A stretch of 64,000 bases of DNA. Source: JAFECT01 sp964432415 (GTDB lineage Bacteria; Pseudomonadota; Alphaproteobacteria; Caulobacterales; Caulobacteraceae). Location: assembly GCA_964432415.1 (NCBI GenBank), contig CAYSNW010000001.1, positions 62,001 to 126,000 of the forward strand, written 5' to 3'. Under the pieces are notes generated by a model. That model did no database searches. It saw only the letters and a list, made by a program, of their open reading frames with translations, and was not told where the DNA came from. Shown in pieces: positions 37,407 to 45,638 of this stretch. How positions within the stretch are numbered: position 1 is the stretch's first letter; every line of letters starts with the position of its first letter. The position numbers and the translations under genes were made by a program.

Positions 37407-40301
37407 ATGACCATGACCATTCAAGGCGCCACCGCGCGCACCCTGCGCTGGAGCGCATCGAGCGCCGCGCTCACGCTCGCCCTGCTGTCTTGTGCGGGCG
37501 TCGCCCAGGCGCAGTCCGCGCCGCCCAAGGCTGCGGAAGTGGAAGAGGTGGTCGTCACCGGCTTCCGTTCCAGCCTGGCCAAGGCCATCAACATCAAGCG
37601 CGAGAACGACTCCCAGGTCGACACCATCCTGGCAGAGGACATCGGCAAGTTCCCCGATCTGAACCTTTCCGAATCGGTCCAGCGCATACCGGGCGTCGCG
37701 ATCAGCCGCGACGGCGGCGAAGGCCGCCAGATCTCGGTCCGCGGTCTCGGCCCCCAGTTCACCCGCGTGCGCATCAACGGCATGGAAGCCCTGGCCACGG
37801 CCGGCGGCTCCGACGCCGCGGGCGGCACCAACCGCGGCCGTTCCTTCGACTTCAACGTCTTCGCCTCGGACCTCTTCAACTCGATCACGGTGCGCAAGAC
37901 CGCCGAGGCGTCGGTGGAAGAAGGCTCGATGGGCGCGACCGTCGACCTGAACACCGCCCATCCGTTCGACTACCACGGCTTCACCGCCGTCTTCTCCGGC
38001 CAGGGCAGCTACAACACCCTGGCCAAGCAGACCACGCCACGCCTGGCGGGCCTGATCTCCAACACCTGGCGCGACGGCCAGATCGGGGCCCTGCTCTCGG
38101 TCGCCTACACCAAGCGCCAGATCGAGGACAACGGCACCTCTACCGTGCGCTGGGCCACCGGCAACGCCTTCTCGCCGGGCTTCGCCAGCGTGCTCGGCAC
38201 CACCTGCACCAGCTCGGCCACGCCCGCGACCAACCCGGCCATCTGCCAGACGGCGGACAACGCCTACCACCCGCGCTTCCCGCGCTTCGACCAGTACACC
38301 GACGACCAGCAACGCTTGGGCGCGACCCTGTCGCTGCAATATCGGCCGGACGACAAGACCCTGCTGACTTTCGACGCCCTGTACGCCGACTTCAAGGGCA
38401 CCCGTGAGGAGCGCTACCTGGAGGCGCCGTCCTTCAGCGTCGGCGGCGCCTGCACCGCGGCCAACAAGCCCGGCGGCACGGGGCCGGGCACCTGCGGCAT
38501 CGCCGGCACGGCGGTCACCGCCATGACCATCGATTCCAAGAACACCATGATCGCGGGCACGTTCAACAACGTCGACCTGCGGGTGGAAGACCGCTTCGAC
38601 AAACTCGACACGGCCTTCACCCAGTACAGCCTGAATGTGGATCGTCAGCTCTCGGACGACGCCAAGGTGACCGCCCTGATCGGCCACTCCAAGTCCGACC
38701 ACGACAACCCGGTCCAGACCACCCTGACCTTCGACCAGCTCGACGTTCAGAACTATTCCTACGACTACTCCAAGGGCCGGGTGCCGCTGCTCAGCTACGG
38801 CAGCGCCAACCTGACCAGCCCGACCTCCTGGTTCCTGTCCCAGGTGCGCGAGCGGCCCCAGAACGCCCAGAACCTGTACGACACCGCCCAGGTCGACCTG
38901 GAATGGAAGATCAACAACAACTTCAAGTTCAAGGGCGGCCTGGACATCAAGAAGTACAACTTCGCCACCACGGAGATGCGCCGGTCCAACGGCACCAGCG
39001 CCAACCAGGAGGCCGTGATCCCGGCCGCCCTGGCGGCGATCCCGCTGGCCAGCTACAGCCAGCTGACGAACTTCAACATCAACGGCCTGGGCGCCCCGGC
39101 CGGCACCGTCACCTCCTGGCTGGTGCCCAACCTCGGCGTGGCCACCGACGCGCTGAGCCTCTACAACCAGACCGCCTTCGGCGGCGCCTTCCACCTGGGT
39201 CCGGAGCCGGCGCTCGGCAACAACAACAGCGTGGCCGAGGGCGATCGCGGCGCCTACATCCAGACCGACTTCAACGGCCACCTGGGCGCCATGCCGTTCC
39301 GCGGCAACATCGGCGTGCGCTACGTCAAGACCGACGAGACGGCCAACGGCTACACCTTCCTGTCCGGCGCCGCCCTGCCGATCACGGCCAAGCACTCCTA
39401 CGCCGACACCCTGCCGTCGCTGAACCTGGTGTTCGAGCCGCGCGACGACTTTGTGCTCCGCTTCGGCGCGGCCAAGACCATGGCCCGCGCCAACCTGGGC
39501 AGCCTGGTCCCCGGCGCCACGGTCAACGTCTCCGGCGCCAACCGCACCGTCAGCGCCGGCAACCCGAACCTGGCGCCCTTCCGGGCCAAGTCCTACGACC
39601 TGGCCTTCGAGTGGTACCCGATGAAGGGCACGATCGTGTCGCTGGCCCTGTTCCGCAAGGACCTCGACAGCTTCGTGCAGACCGCCCAGTCCACGCAGAT
39701 CTTCCACGGCAACACCTTCGGCATCCCCGACAGCGTGGCGATCGCGGCGTGTAACGGCCTGACCGGCTGCGACACCACCACGACCAACTGGACCTTCACG
39801 GTTCCGGTCAACACGCCCGGCGGGCCGATCGAAGGCTACGAGCTGAACTACCAGCAGCCCCTGACCTTCCTGCCGAGCTTCCTGAGCCACACCGGTCTGC
39901 TGGTGAACTACACCTCGGTGAAGTCCTCCATCCAGTACCTGTCCTCGACCGGCGCGGCCGTGGCCAGCAACGACCTGACCGGCCTGTCGCGCAAGTCCTA
40001 CAACGCGACCGTCTACTACGAAGACAGCCGCTTCAGCGCCCGCGTGTCGGCGGCCTACCGCTCCAAGTACCTGACCCGCGTCCCGGGCCAGGAAGCGGGC
40101 ACGGACGTTGACGGCACCAACGCGACGTTCAACGTGGACGCCTCGGCCCAGTACACCTTCAACGATCACCTGAAGTTCACCTTCGAGGGGATCAACCTGA
40201 CCGACGAATTCCAGGACCAGTACAACGACTCGTCGAACCGGGTTTCGTTCTACCACCACACCGGATCCGAATATCTGTTCGGCTTCCGCTACACTCACTG
40301 A
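37407..40301 (+). CDS. TonB-dependent receptor (TonB-Xanth-Caul type), probable oligogalacturonide receptor
   Basis: A 964-residue outer-membrane receptor. A signal peptide ends at GVAQAQS; the TonB box region is EVEEVVVTGFRSSLAKAI. The plug domain contains ILAEDIGKFPDLNLSESVQR, IPGVAISRDGGEGRQISVRG and INGME, the signature of the Xanthomonas/Caulobacter subfamily. A 22-strand barrel follows and ends in an aromatic-rich strand (EYLFGFRYTH). Members take up plant oligosaccharides. Two uronate operators upstream and the pectin genes nearby make oligogalacturonides the likely cargo. The ATG at 37407 follows GGGGAGGAGG; a second ATG two codons on is possible. A strong terminator follows. Confidence 0.92.
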   Translation: MTMTIQGATARTLRWSASSAALTLALLSCAGVAQAQSAPPKAAEVEEVVVTGFRSSLAKAINIKRENDSQVDTILAEDIGKFPDLNLSESVQRIPGVAISRDGGEGRQISVRGLGPQFTRVRINGMEALATAGGSDAAGGTNRGRSFDFNVFASDLFNSITVRKTAEASVEEGSMGATVDLNTAHPFDYHGFTAVFSGQGSYNTLAKQTTPRLAGLISNTWRDGQIGALLSVAYTKRQIEDNGTSTVRWATGNAFSPGFASVLGTTCTSSATPATNPAICQTADNAYHPRFPRFDQYTDDQQRLGATLSLQYRPDDKTLLTFDALYADFKGTREERYLEAPSFSVGGACTAANKPGGTGPGTCGIAGTAVTAMTIDSKNTMIAGTFNNVDLRVEDRFDKLDTAFTQYSLNVDRQLSDDAKVTALIGHSKSDHDNPVQTTLTFDQLDVQNYSYDYSKGRVPLLSYGSANLTSPTSWFLSQVRERPQNAQNLYDTAQVDLEWKINNNFKFKGGLDIKKYNFATTEMRRSNGTSANQEAVIPAALAAIPLASYSQLTNFNINGLGAPAGTVTSWLVPNLGVATDALSLYNQTAFGGAFHLGPEPALGNNNSVAEGDRGAYIQTDFNGHLGAMPFRGNIGVRYVKTDETANGYTFLSGAALPITAKHSYADTLPSLNLVFEPRDDFVLRFGAAKTMARANLGSLVPGATVNVSGANRTVSAGNPNLAPFRAKSYDLAFEWYPMKGTIVSLALFRKDLDSFVQTAQSTQIFHGNTFGIPDSVAIAACNGLTGCDTTTTNWTFTVPVNTPGGPIEGYELNYQQPLTFLPSFLSHTGLLVNYTSVKSSIQYLSSTGAAVASNDLTGLSRKSYNATVYYEDSRFSARVSAAYRSKYLTRVPGQEAGTDVDGTNATFNVDASAQYTFNDHLKFTFEGINLTDEFQDQYNDSSNRVSFYHHTGSEYLFGFRYTH

Positions 40302-40340
40302 CGCAAGTTGGTGACGAACTCCTCCCTGTGAGAGCACTGT

Positions 40341-40374
40341 GGGGGCGCCGGTTCGCCGGCGCCCCCCTTTTTTT
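40341..40374 (+). terminator. Strong intrinsic terminator after the TonB receptor
   Basis: GGGGGCGCCGG (40341-40351) pairs perfectly with CCGGCGCCCCC (40356-40366) around a TTCG tetraloop and is followed by a C and seven T. Only 27 bases separate its T-run from the next ATG, so the esterase and kdgK downstream must depend on read-through or on a promoter within the receptor gene. Confidence 0.92.
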
Positions 40375-40401
40375 GCGGAGCGGCGGTCCCGCCGCGGAAA
40401 C

Positions 40402-42003
40402 ATGAAGCGCCTGATCCTCCCCCCGACCGACCGCCGCCGCCTGCTCCTGGGCGCCGCCGCCGGTTTGGCGGCTCCCATACTCGGGGCTTCCGAGGTCTTC
40501 GCCGCCACCAAGGGTTCGCCCGTCGCGGCCACCACCGCAGGAAAGGTGCGCGGCTATCTCGACGGCGAGATCAAGGTGTTCAAGGGCGTGCCCTACGGCG
40601 GCGACACCGCCCTGCGCCGTTTCCTGCCCCCCGTGGCGCCCGACCGCTGGGAGGGCGTGCGCGAAGCAGTCGCCTACGGTCCCTCTTCGCCCCAGACCCA
40701 CGCCGAGGACCCCACCGGCGAGGACTGCCTGAGGCTCAACATCTGGACCCCGGCGCTTCGCGACAGCGGCAAGCGTCCGGTGATGTTCTACATCCACGGC
40801 GGCGAATACAGCCACGGCTCGGGCTCGAGCCCGCTCTACGACGGATCGCGCCTGTGCCGGCGCGGCGACGTGGTCGTGGTCACCGTCAATCACCGCCTGG
40901 CCGGTGTCGGCCACCTCTATCTCGGCAAGATCGCAGGGCCCGAGTACGCGGCCTCGGGCAATGTCGGCATCCTGGACCTGATCCTGGCGCTGAAGTGGGT
41001 CAGGGCCAACATCGCGGAGTTCGGCGGCGACCCGGACCGGGTCATGGTCTTCGGCCAGTCCGGCGGCGGCGCCAAGATCGCCACCATGACCGGCATGCCG
41101 ACCGCCCAGGGCCTGTTCCACCGCGCCGCCACCATGAGCGGGCAGCAGGTCACCGCCTCGGGCCCGCTGGGCGCCACCGACCGGGCCAAGGCCTTTCTCG
41201 CGGCGCTGGGCCTGACGCCCGAGCGCTGGGGCGAGCTCAAGACCCTGCCGATCGAGAAGCTGGTCGCGGCCATGGACACGCCCGACCCCAACATCCATCG
41301 CAGCGGCATCTACTGGGGCCCGGTGCTGGACCAGGCGGTGATCCATCACCACGCCTTCTACCCTGAGGCCGCGCCGGAGGGCCTGGCCGTGCCCATGCTG
41401 ATCGGCAACACCCACGACGAGACGCGCGCCTTCTTCCGCGAGCCGGCCCTCTATTCGATCACCTGGGAAGCCCTGCCCGCGCGGCTCGGGCTCGAGATGC
41501 GGGTGGACGTCGATCCGTCCTGGGTAGTGGAGAACTACCGGCGCCTCTATCCGGACTATTCGCCCACGGACGTTTTCTTCGCCGCGGTCACCGCCGCCCG
41601 CTCCTGGAAGGGCGCCCTGCTGGAGGAAGAGGCCCGCGCGCGCTCAACGGCGCCGGTCCACGCCTACCAGGTCAACTGGCGCACCCAGCTGGACGGCGGC
41701 AAGCTGAAGAGCCCCCACACCATCGACATCCCCCTGGCCTTCGACAATGTCGACAAGCCCGGCGCGATCTCGGGTTCCGGCCCCGTGGCGCAGCAGATGG
41801 CCGATGTGGTCTCCGAGACCTTCCTGGCCTTCGCGCGCACCGGCGATCCCAACAACGCCAGAATTCCCGCCTGGCCGGTCTACACCCTGGACCGGCGCTC
41901 CACCCTGATCTTCGACCTGCCTCCCCGCATCGAAGACGACCCGCGCGGGGCCGAGCGCCGGCTGTTCGACGGCCTGCCCTGGGTCCAGCGCGGCACTTTC
42001 TAG
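40402..42003 (+). CDS. Type B carboxylesterase, exported
   Basis: A 533-residue carboxylesterase. Nucleophile motif FGQSGGGAKIATMTGMP near residue 225, oxyanion loop YIHGGEYSHGSGSSPL, EDCLRLNIWTP (family signature) and a C-terminal His region. The N-terminus has DRRRLLLGAAAGLAAPILGA, a twin-arginine-like signal, so it probably acts in the periplasm. Set between a TonB receptor and kdgK, it may remove acetyl, methyl or feruloyl esters from imported pectin fragments; the sequence does not decide the substrate. Nine bases before the kdgK start, on the same transcript. Confidence 0.85.
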   Translation: MKRLILPPTDRRRLLLGAAAGLAAPILGASEVFAATKGSPVAATTAGKVRGYLDGEIKVFKGVPYGGDTALRRFLPPVAPDRWEGVREAVAYGPSSPQTHAEDPTGEDCLRLNIWTPALRDSGKRPVMFYIHGGEYSHGSGSSPLYDGSRLCRRGDVVVVTVNHRLAGVGHLYLGKIAGPEYAASGNVGILDLILALKWVRANIAEFGGDPDRVMVFGQSGGGAKIATMTGMPTAQGLFHRAATMSGQQVTASGPLGATDRAKAFLAALGLTPERWGELKTLPIEKLVAAMDTPDPNIHRSGIYWGPVLDQAVIHHHAFYPEAAPEGLAVPMLIGNTHDETRAFFREPALYSITWEALPARLGLEMRVDVDPSWVVENYRRLYPDYSPTDVFFAAVTAARSWKGALLEEEARARSTAPVHAYQVNWRTQLDGGKLKSPHTIDIPLAFDNVDKPGAISGSGPVAQQMADVVSETFLAFARTGDPNNARIPAWPVYTLDRRSTLIFDLPPRIEDDPRGAERRLFDGLPWVQRGTF

Positions 42004-42012
42004 AGAGACGAG

Positions 42013-43119
42013 ATGAGCGACAATATCCTGAACATCCGCCCCGCCGCCGACTGCCGCTGGGACTGCGTCTCCTTCGGCGAGGTGATGCTGCGCTTCGACC
42101 CCGGCTTCGGCCGCGTGCGCAACGCCCGCAACTTCCAGGTCTGGGAGGGCGGCGGCGAGTACAATGTCGCGCGCGCCATGCGCAAATGCTGGGACCGCCG
42201 CGCTGCCATCGTCACCGCGCTCCCGATCAACGACCTGGGTTGGCTGGTCGAGGACCTCATGATGCAAGGGGGCGTGGACACCTCCCACGTCATCTGGCGC
42301 GAGTTCGACGGCCTGGGCCGCAACACCCGCGTCGGCCTGAACTTCACCGAGAAGGGCTTCGGCGTGCGCCCCGCCTTGGGCTGCTCCGACCGGGGCCATT
42401 CCGCCGCCTCCCAGATCGCGCCCGGTGAGGTCGACTGGGACAAGCTGTTTGGCGAGGAAGGCGTGCGCTGGTTCCACACCGGCGGCATCTTCGCAGCCCT
42501 TGGGGCCAACACCGCGGCCGCCGTCATTGAGGCGGTCAAGGCCGCGCGAAAGTACGGGACCATCGTCTCCTACGACCTGAACTACCGCGCCTCGCTATGG
42601 AAGAGCCAGGGCGGCAAGCCCGGCGCCCAGAAGATCAATCGCGAGATCGCCCAGTACGTCGACGTGATGATCGGCAACGAGGAGGACTTCACCGCCTGCC
42701 TCGGCTTCGAGGTCGAGGGCCTGGACGAGCACATCTCCTCGATCGATCCGGCCAACTTCAAAAAGATGATCTCGACCGCCGTGGCGGAGTTCCCCAACTT
42801 CAAGGTCGCGGCCACCACCCTCAGAAACGCCAAGACCGCCTCGGTCAACGACTGGGCCGCGATCCTGTGGGCGGGCGGCGAGTTCTACGCCTCGATGATG
42901 CGCGAGAACCTGGAGATCTACGACAGGGTCGGCGGCGGCGACGGCTTCGCCTCGGGGCTGGCCTACGCCTTCCTCGAAGGCAAGGGTCCCCAGGCCGCGG
43001 TGGAGTATGGCGCCGCCCACGGCGCCCTGGCCATGACGACGCCCGGCGACACCTCCATGGTCAAGGCCGCCGAGGTCGAGGCGGTGATGAAGGGCAAGGG
43101 CGCGCGGGTCATCCGCTAG
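42013..43119 (+). CDS. kdgK: 2-dehydro-3-deoxygluconokinase (PfkB family)
   Basis: A 368-residue ribokinase-type sugar kinase that phosphorylates KDG to KDPG, the substrate of Eda. CVSFGEVMLRFDPG opens the domain, VWEGGGEYNVARAM is the substrate-binding glycine motif, and DRVGGGDGFASGLAYAF holds the catalytic Asp and anion hole (the usual GAGD as GGGD). The genomic setting fixes the substrate as KDG rather than fructose. Its terminator is shared in position with the convergent ExuT gene. Confidence 0.9.
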   Translation: MSDNILNIRPAADCRWDCVSFGEVMLRFDPGFGRVRNARNFQVWEGGGEYNVARAMRKCWDRRAAIVTALPINDLGWLVEDLMMQGGVDTSHVIWREFDGLGRNTRVGLNFTEKGFGVRPALGCSDRGHSAASQIAPGEVDWDKLFGEEGVRWFHTGGIFAALGANTAAAVIEAVKAARKYGTIVSYDLNYRASLWKSQGGKPGAQKINREIAQYVDVMIGNEEDFTACLGFEVEGLDEHISSIDPANFKKMISTAVAEFPNFKVAATTLRNAKTASVNDWAAILWAGGEFYASMMRENLEIYDRVGGGDGFASGLAYAFLEGKGPQAAVEYGAAHGALAMTTPGDTSMVKAAEVEAVMKGKGARVIR

Positions 43120-43144
43120 GACTGCGCCGCCGCAGAAACGAAGC

Positions 43145-43171
43145 GGGCCGGCGCTTGGCGCCGGCCCTTTT
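43145..43171 (+). terminator. Intrinsic terminator after kdgK
   Basis: GGGCCGGCGC (43145-43154), loop TTG, GCGCCGGCCC (43158-43167), then TTTT. A perfect 10-bp stem 26 bases after the kdgK stop. Confidence 0.9.
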
Positions 43172-43197
43172 CTATTTCGCTCGGCATAGCCGCTGGA

Positions 43198-44478
43198 TCA
43201 GAACTCCACCGGCGTCATCTTCGGCGACAGGATGTGGATGACCAGCAGGGCCAGCAGGTAGATGCCGGCGGCGGCCAGGAAGATGTAGTCGTAGCCGCCG
43301 ATGAACTCGAGCACCCAGCCCACCGACTTGGCCATGATCATCCCGCCGATGCCGCCCAGCATCCCGCCGATGCCGATCACCGAGCCGACCGCCCGGCGCG
43401 GGAAGACGTCGCCCGGCAGGGTGTAGAGGTTGGCCGAAAACGCCTGGTGCGCCGCGGCCACCAGCCCGACCACCGCGGTCGCCGTCCACAGGTCGTGGAT
43501 GTGGGTGATGAAGACGTAGGGCAGGGCCGCGACGGCGCAGATCAGCATGGTGATCTTGCGTGCCGCATTGATGGTCATACCCATGCGCATCAGCATGGAC
43601 GACAGCCAGCCCCCGGCCACGCTGCCGAAATCCGACAGCAGGTAAACGGTGGCCAGCACCAGGCCGAACGTCGAGTTGTCGAGCGTGAAGCTCTTCTTGA
43701 AGAAGTCTGGCAGCCAGAACAGCAGCATCCACCACACCGGATCGATCAGGAACTTGCCAAGCGCAAAGGCCCAGGTGTCACGCTTGCCGATGACCTGCAG
43801 CCAGCCGGCCTTGGCCTCGGTGTCGACGGGGTCCTGCTGGATGTAGGCGAGCTCGGCCGCGCCAACCTTCGGGTGTTCCTGCGGGCGGCGATAGACCGCG
43901 AACCAGGCCACCAGCCACAGCAGGCCCAGGACGCCGGTGATGATGAAGGCCGCGCGCCAGCCCCACAGCGTCAGGATGATCGGCACGATCAGGGGGGTGA
44001 TGATCGCCCCGATGTTGGAGCCGGCGTTGAAGATGCCGGTGGCCAGCGCCCGTTCGCGCTTGGGGAACCACTCGGTGACCGCCTTGATGCCGGCCGGGAA
44101 GTTGCCCGCTTCGCCAATGCCGAGGCCGATGCGCACGGCGAAGAACTGGGTCAGGTTGGTGGCGCCCGCATGGGCGATGTGGGCCACCTGCCAGATGATG
44201 AAGGCGGTGGCGTAGCCGATCTTGGCGCCCACCTTGTCCACGAAGGCGCCGAACACGACGTAGGAGACGGCATAGGCCGCCTGGAACCAGAAGACGATGT
44301 CGCCGTAGTCGGTCTCGCTCCAGCCCAGGTCCTTGGAGATGAACGGCTTGAGCACGCCCAGGATCTGGCGGTCGACGTAGTTGATCACCACCGCCAGGAA
44401 CAGCAGGCCACAGATCACCCAGCGGTAGTTGCCGCGCTTGAACTGGCCCTGGGGCGTCTCATCGACAGCACTGGTCAT
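43198..44478 (-). CDS. exuT: Hexuronate MFS transporter (ExuT type, anion:cation symporter family)
   Basis: A 426-residue, 12-segment MFS permease: YRWVICGLLFLAVVINYVDR is the classic ACS-family first helix, GLGIGEAGNFPAGIKAVTEW the family signature, and FPRRAVGSVIGIGGMLGGIG lies in the second half. ExuT-type proteins import galacturonate and glucuronate with protons. The start is set at the ATG at 44478, preceded by AGGG at a good distance. An ATG at 44523, 15 codons upstream, has its AAGGG too close to be a normal site. Adjacent uronate genes support the substrate. Confidence 0.88.
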   Translation of the reverse strand: MTSAVDETPQGQFKRGNYRWVICGLLFLAVVINYVDRQILGVLKPFISKDLGWSETDYGDIVFWFQAAYAVSYVVFGAFVDKVGAKIGYATAFIIWQVAHIAHAGATNLTQFFAVRIGLGIGEAGNFPAGIKAVTEWFPKRERALATGIFNAGSNIGAIITPLIVPIILTLWGWRAAFIITGVLGLLWLVAWFAVYRRPQEHPKVGAAELAYIQQDPVDTEAKAGWLQVIGKRDTWAFALGKFLIDPVWWMLLFWLPDFFKKSFTLDNSTFGLVLATVYLLSDFGSVAGGWLSSMLMRMGMTINAARKITMLICAVAALPYVFITHIHDLWTATAVVGLVAAAHQAFSANLYTLPGDVFPRRAVGSVIGIGGMLGGIGGMIMAKSVGWVLEFIGGYDYIFLAAAGIYLLALLVIHILSPKMTPVEF

Positions 44479-44582
44479 CACGTCCGCCCTGACTGCCGCC
44501 GGCTGGGCCGTGCGGCGCTTCATCCCTTAGGTCGGCCCCGCTTGATGGGAGCTTCGACAATTCTATCACCGTGAGGCGCGCC

Positions 44583-45443
44583 TCAGCGCGCGGCCCCGGC
44601 CTTTTCGGTCTGTTTGCCAAGCGCGCTCACGGGCGAGGCCGCGACCATCTCGCAGCGGATCTCGCCGTCGTCGCCGAACACTGCGCGGGCCGTTTGACCG
44701 ATCTCGATCTCGTGCACGCCCGTCGCGGCGCCGGTGGAGACAAGCTGGCCTTCTCGAAGGGGCCGGCCGCGCCGGGCGGCGTGCTGCAGCAGGAAGGTCA
44801 GGGCCGCGATCGGCCCGCCCGGGAGGGCGGCGGCGCTGGCGCGGCCGATGCAGACCTCGTCGATGAACATGGCGCAGGTCAGCGCTTCGTTCGATCGGCT
44901 CTCCCAGCCCTCGATCTCGGCGCCCAGGATCAGGCCGGCGTTGTTGCCGAAGTCCGAGGCGGTGACCGCCGGACCCAGGTCGTTGATCATCGGCAGCGGA
45001 CTGCCCGCCAGCTCCACGCCCAGATGCAGGGCGCCGATCGCGGCGCGGGCCTCGGCCTCGGTCCAGTCCAGTTTGTCGGCCGGGGTGTCATGCGCGATGC
45101 GGACCACGAATTCGGCCTCGACCGCCGCGAAGCCGCCCGGGATGGCGCCCAGCGGATTGACCCCGTGGGCCTGGAAGACGTTTCCGCGAAAGATCGGCCC
45201 GGCCAGGCGCTCGGCGGCGAATTCGGCCTGTCGGGCGGGCGGCACCAGCCCGACCTTCCAGCCCGCGATCTCGTCCGGCCACAGGGAGATCGCGGCATCC
45301 TGGACGGCGTAGGCCGAGGCCATGTCCGGTGGGATCGGGCCGGGATAGTGGCCGAGCAGGGTCGCGGACAGCCGCGCCCGCACCAGGGCTTCGGCCAGAT
45401 CGCGAGCCGCCGGGAAGGGGTCTATGGGCCGGGGCGCGTTCAA
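44583..45443 (-). CDS. 2-keto-4-pentenoate hydratase/FAH-family protein
   Basis: About 286 residues of the fumarylacetoacetate hydrolase fold as in MhpD/HpaH hydratases: IAGWKVGLVPPARQAEF, the metal-binding EAEFVVRI, LGVELAG, and STGAATGVHEIEIGQTARAV near the C-terminus. Such enzymes hydrate or dehydrate 2-oxo acids. In a uronate cluster a 2-oxo-3-deoxy acid would suit, but the exact step is not known. The frame is open to 45560, yet that would place the LacI-type operator inside the gene. I therefore use the TTG at 45443, which has GGGAG seven bases upstream. Confidence 0.78.
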   Translation of the reverse strand: MNAPRPIDPFPAARDLAEALVRARLSATLLGHYPGPIPPDMASAYAVQDAAISLWPDEIAGWKVGLVPPARQAEFAAERLAGPIFRGNVFQAHGVNPLGAIPGGFAAVEAEFVVRIAHDTPADKLDWTEAEARAAIGALHLGVELAGSPLPMINDLGPAVTASDFGNNAGLILGAEIEGWESRSNEALTCAMFIDEVCIGRASAAALPGGPIAALTFLLQHAARRGRPLREGQLVSTGAATGVHEIEIGQTARAVFGDDGEIRCEMVAASPVSALGKQTEKAGAAR

Positions 45444-45539
45444 GCCTTGGCTCCCGCGCCGCACGTCCGGGCCCTGAGTTTCGAAACACGCACGATACAG
45501 GCCCGCCCCGTTGGAGTTTCCCAGCTTTCCGTGTCTAGA

Positions 45540-45553
45540 GGAAACCGGTGTCA
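45540..45553. promoter_or_regulatory. LacI-type uronate operator of the hydratase gene
   Basis: Read on the minus strand, TGACACCGGTTTCC matches the consensus in 12 of 14 positions and keeps the invariant half TGACACCGGT. It lies about 97 bases upstream of the proposed start at 45443. Confidence 0.7.
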
Positions 45554-45613
45554 TTTTCAATGCGAAGCCGCGCGGATCGGCAGGAAAATCGTCAGGTCCG
45601 CAGGAAATTCAGG

Positions 45614-45625
45614 CGCGTATACGAT
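45614..45625. promoter_or_regulatory. Second GTATAC palindrome (GntR-type), upstream of the hydratase gene
   Basis: CGCGTATACGAT shares the 10-base core CGTATACGAT exactly with the operator at 28199. It lies in the 195-base gap between the reductase stop and the hydratase start, so it can only affect the hydratase. A site for the hydroxyproline GntR protein or for a related regulator; low to moderate confidence. Confidence 0.4.
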
Positions 45626-45638
45626 GACGCCAGGCCCG

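Noticed and set aside
37302..40535. A 1077-codon minus-strand frame across the TonB receptor
   Set aside because: It covers the two operators and the terminator hairpin and has a low-complexity translation; the receptor on the plus strand is unmistakable.
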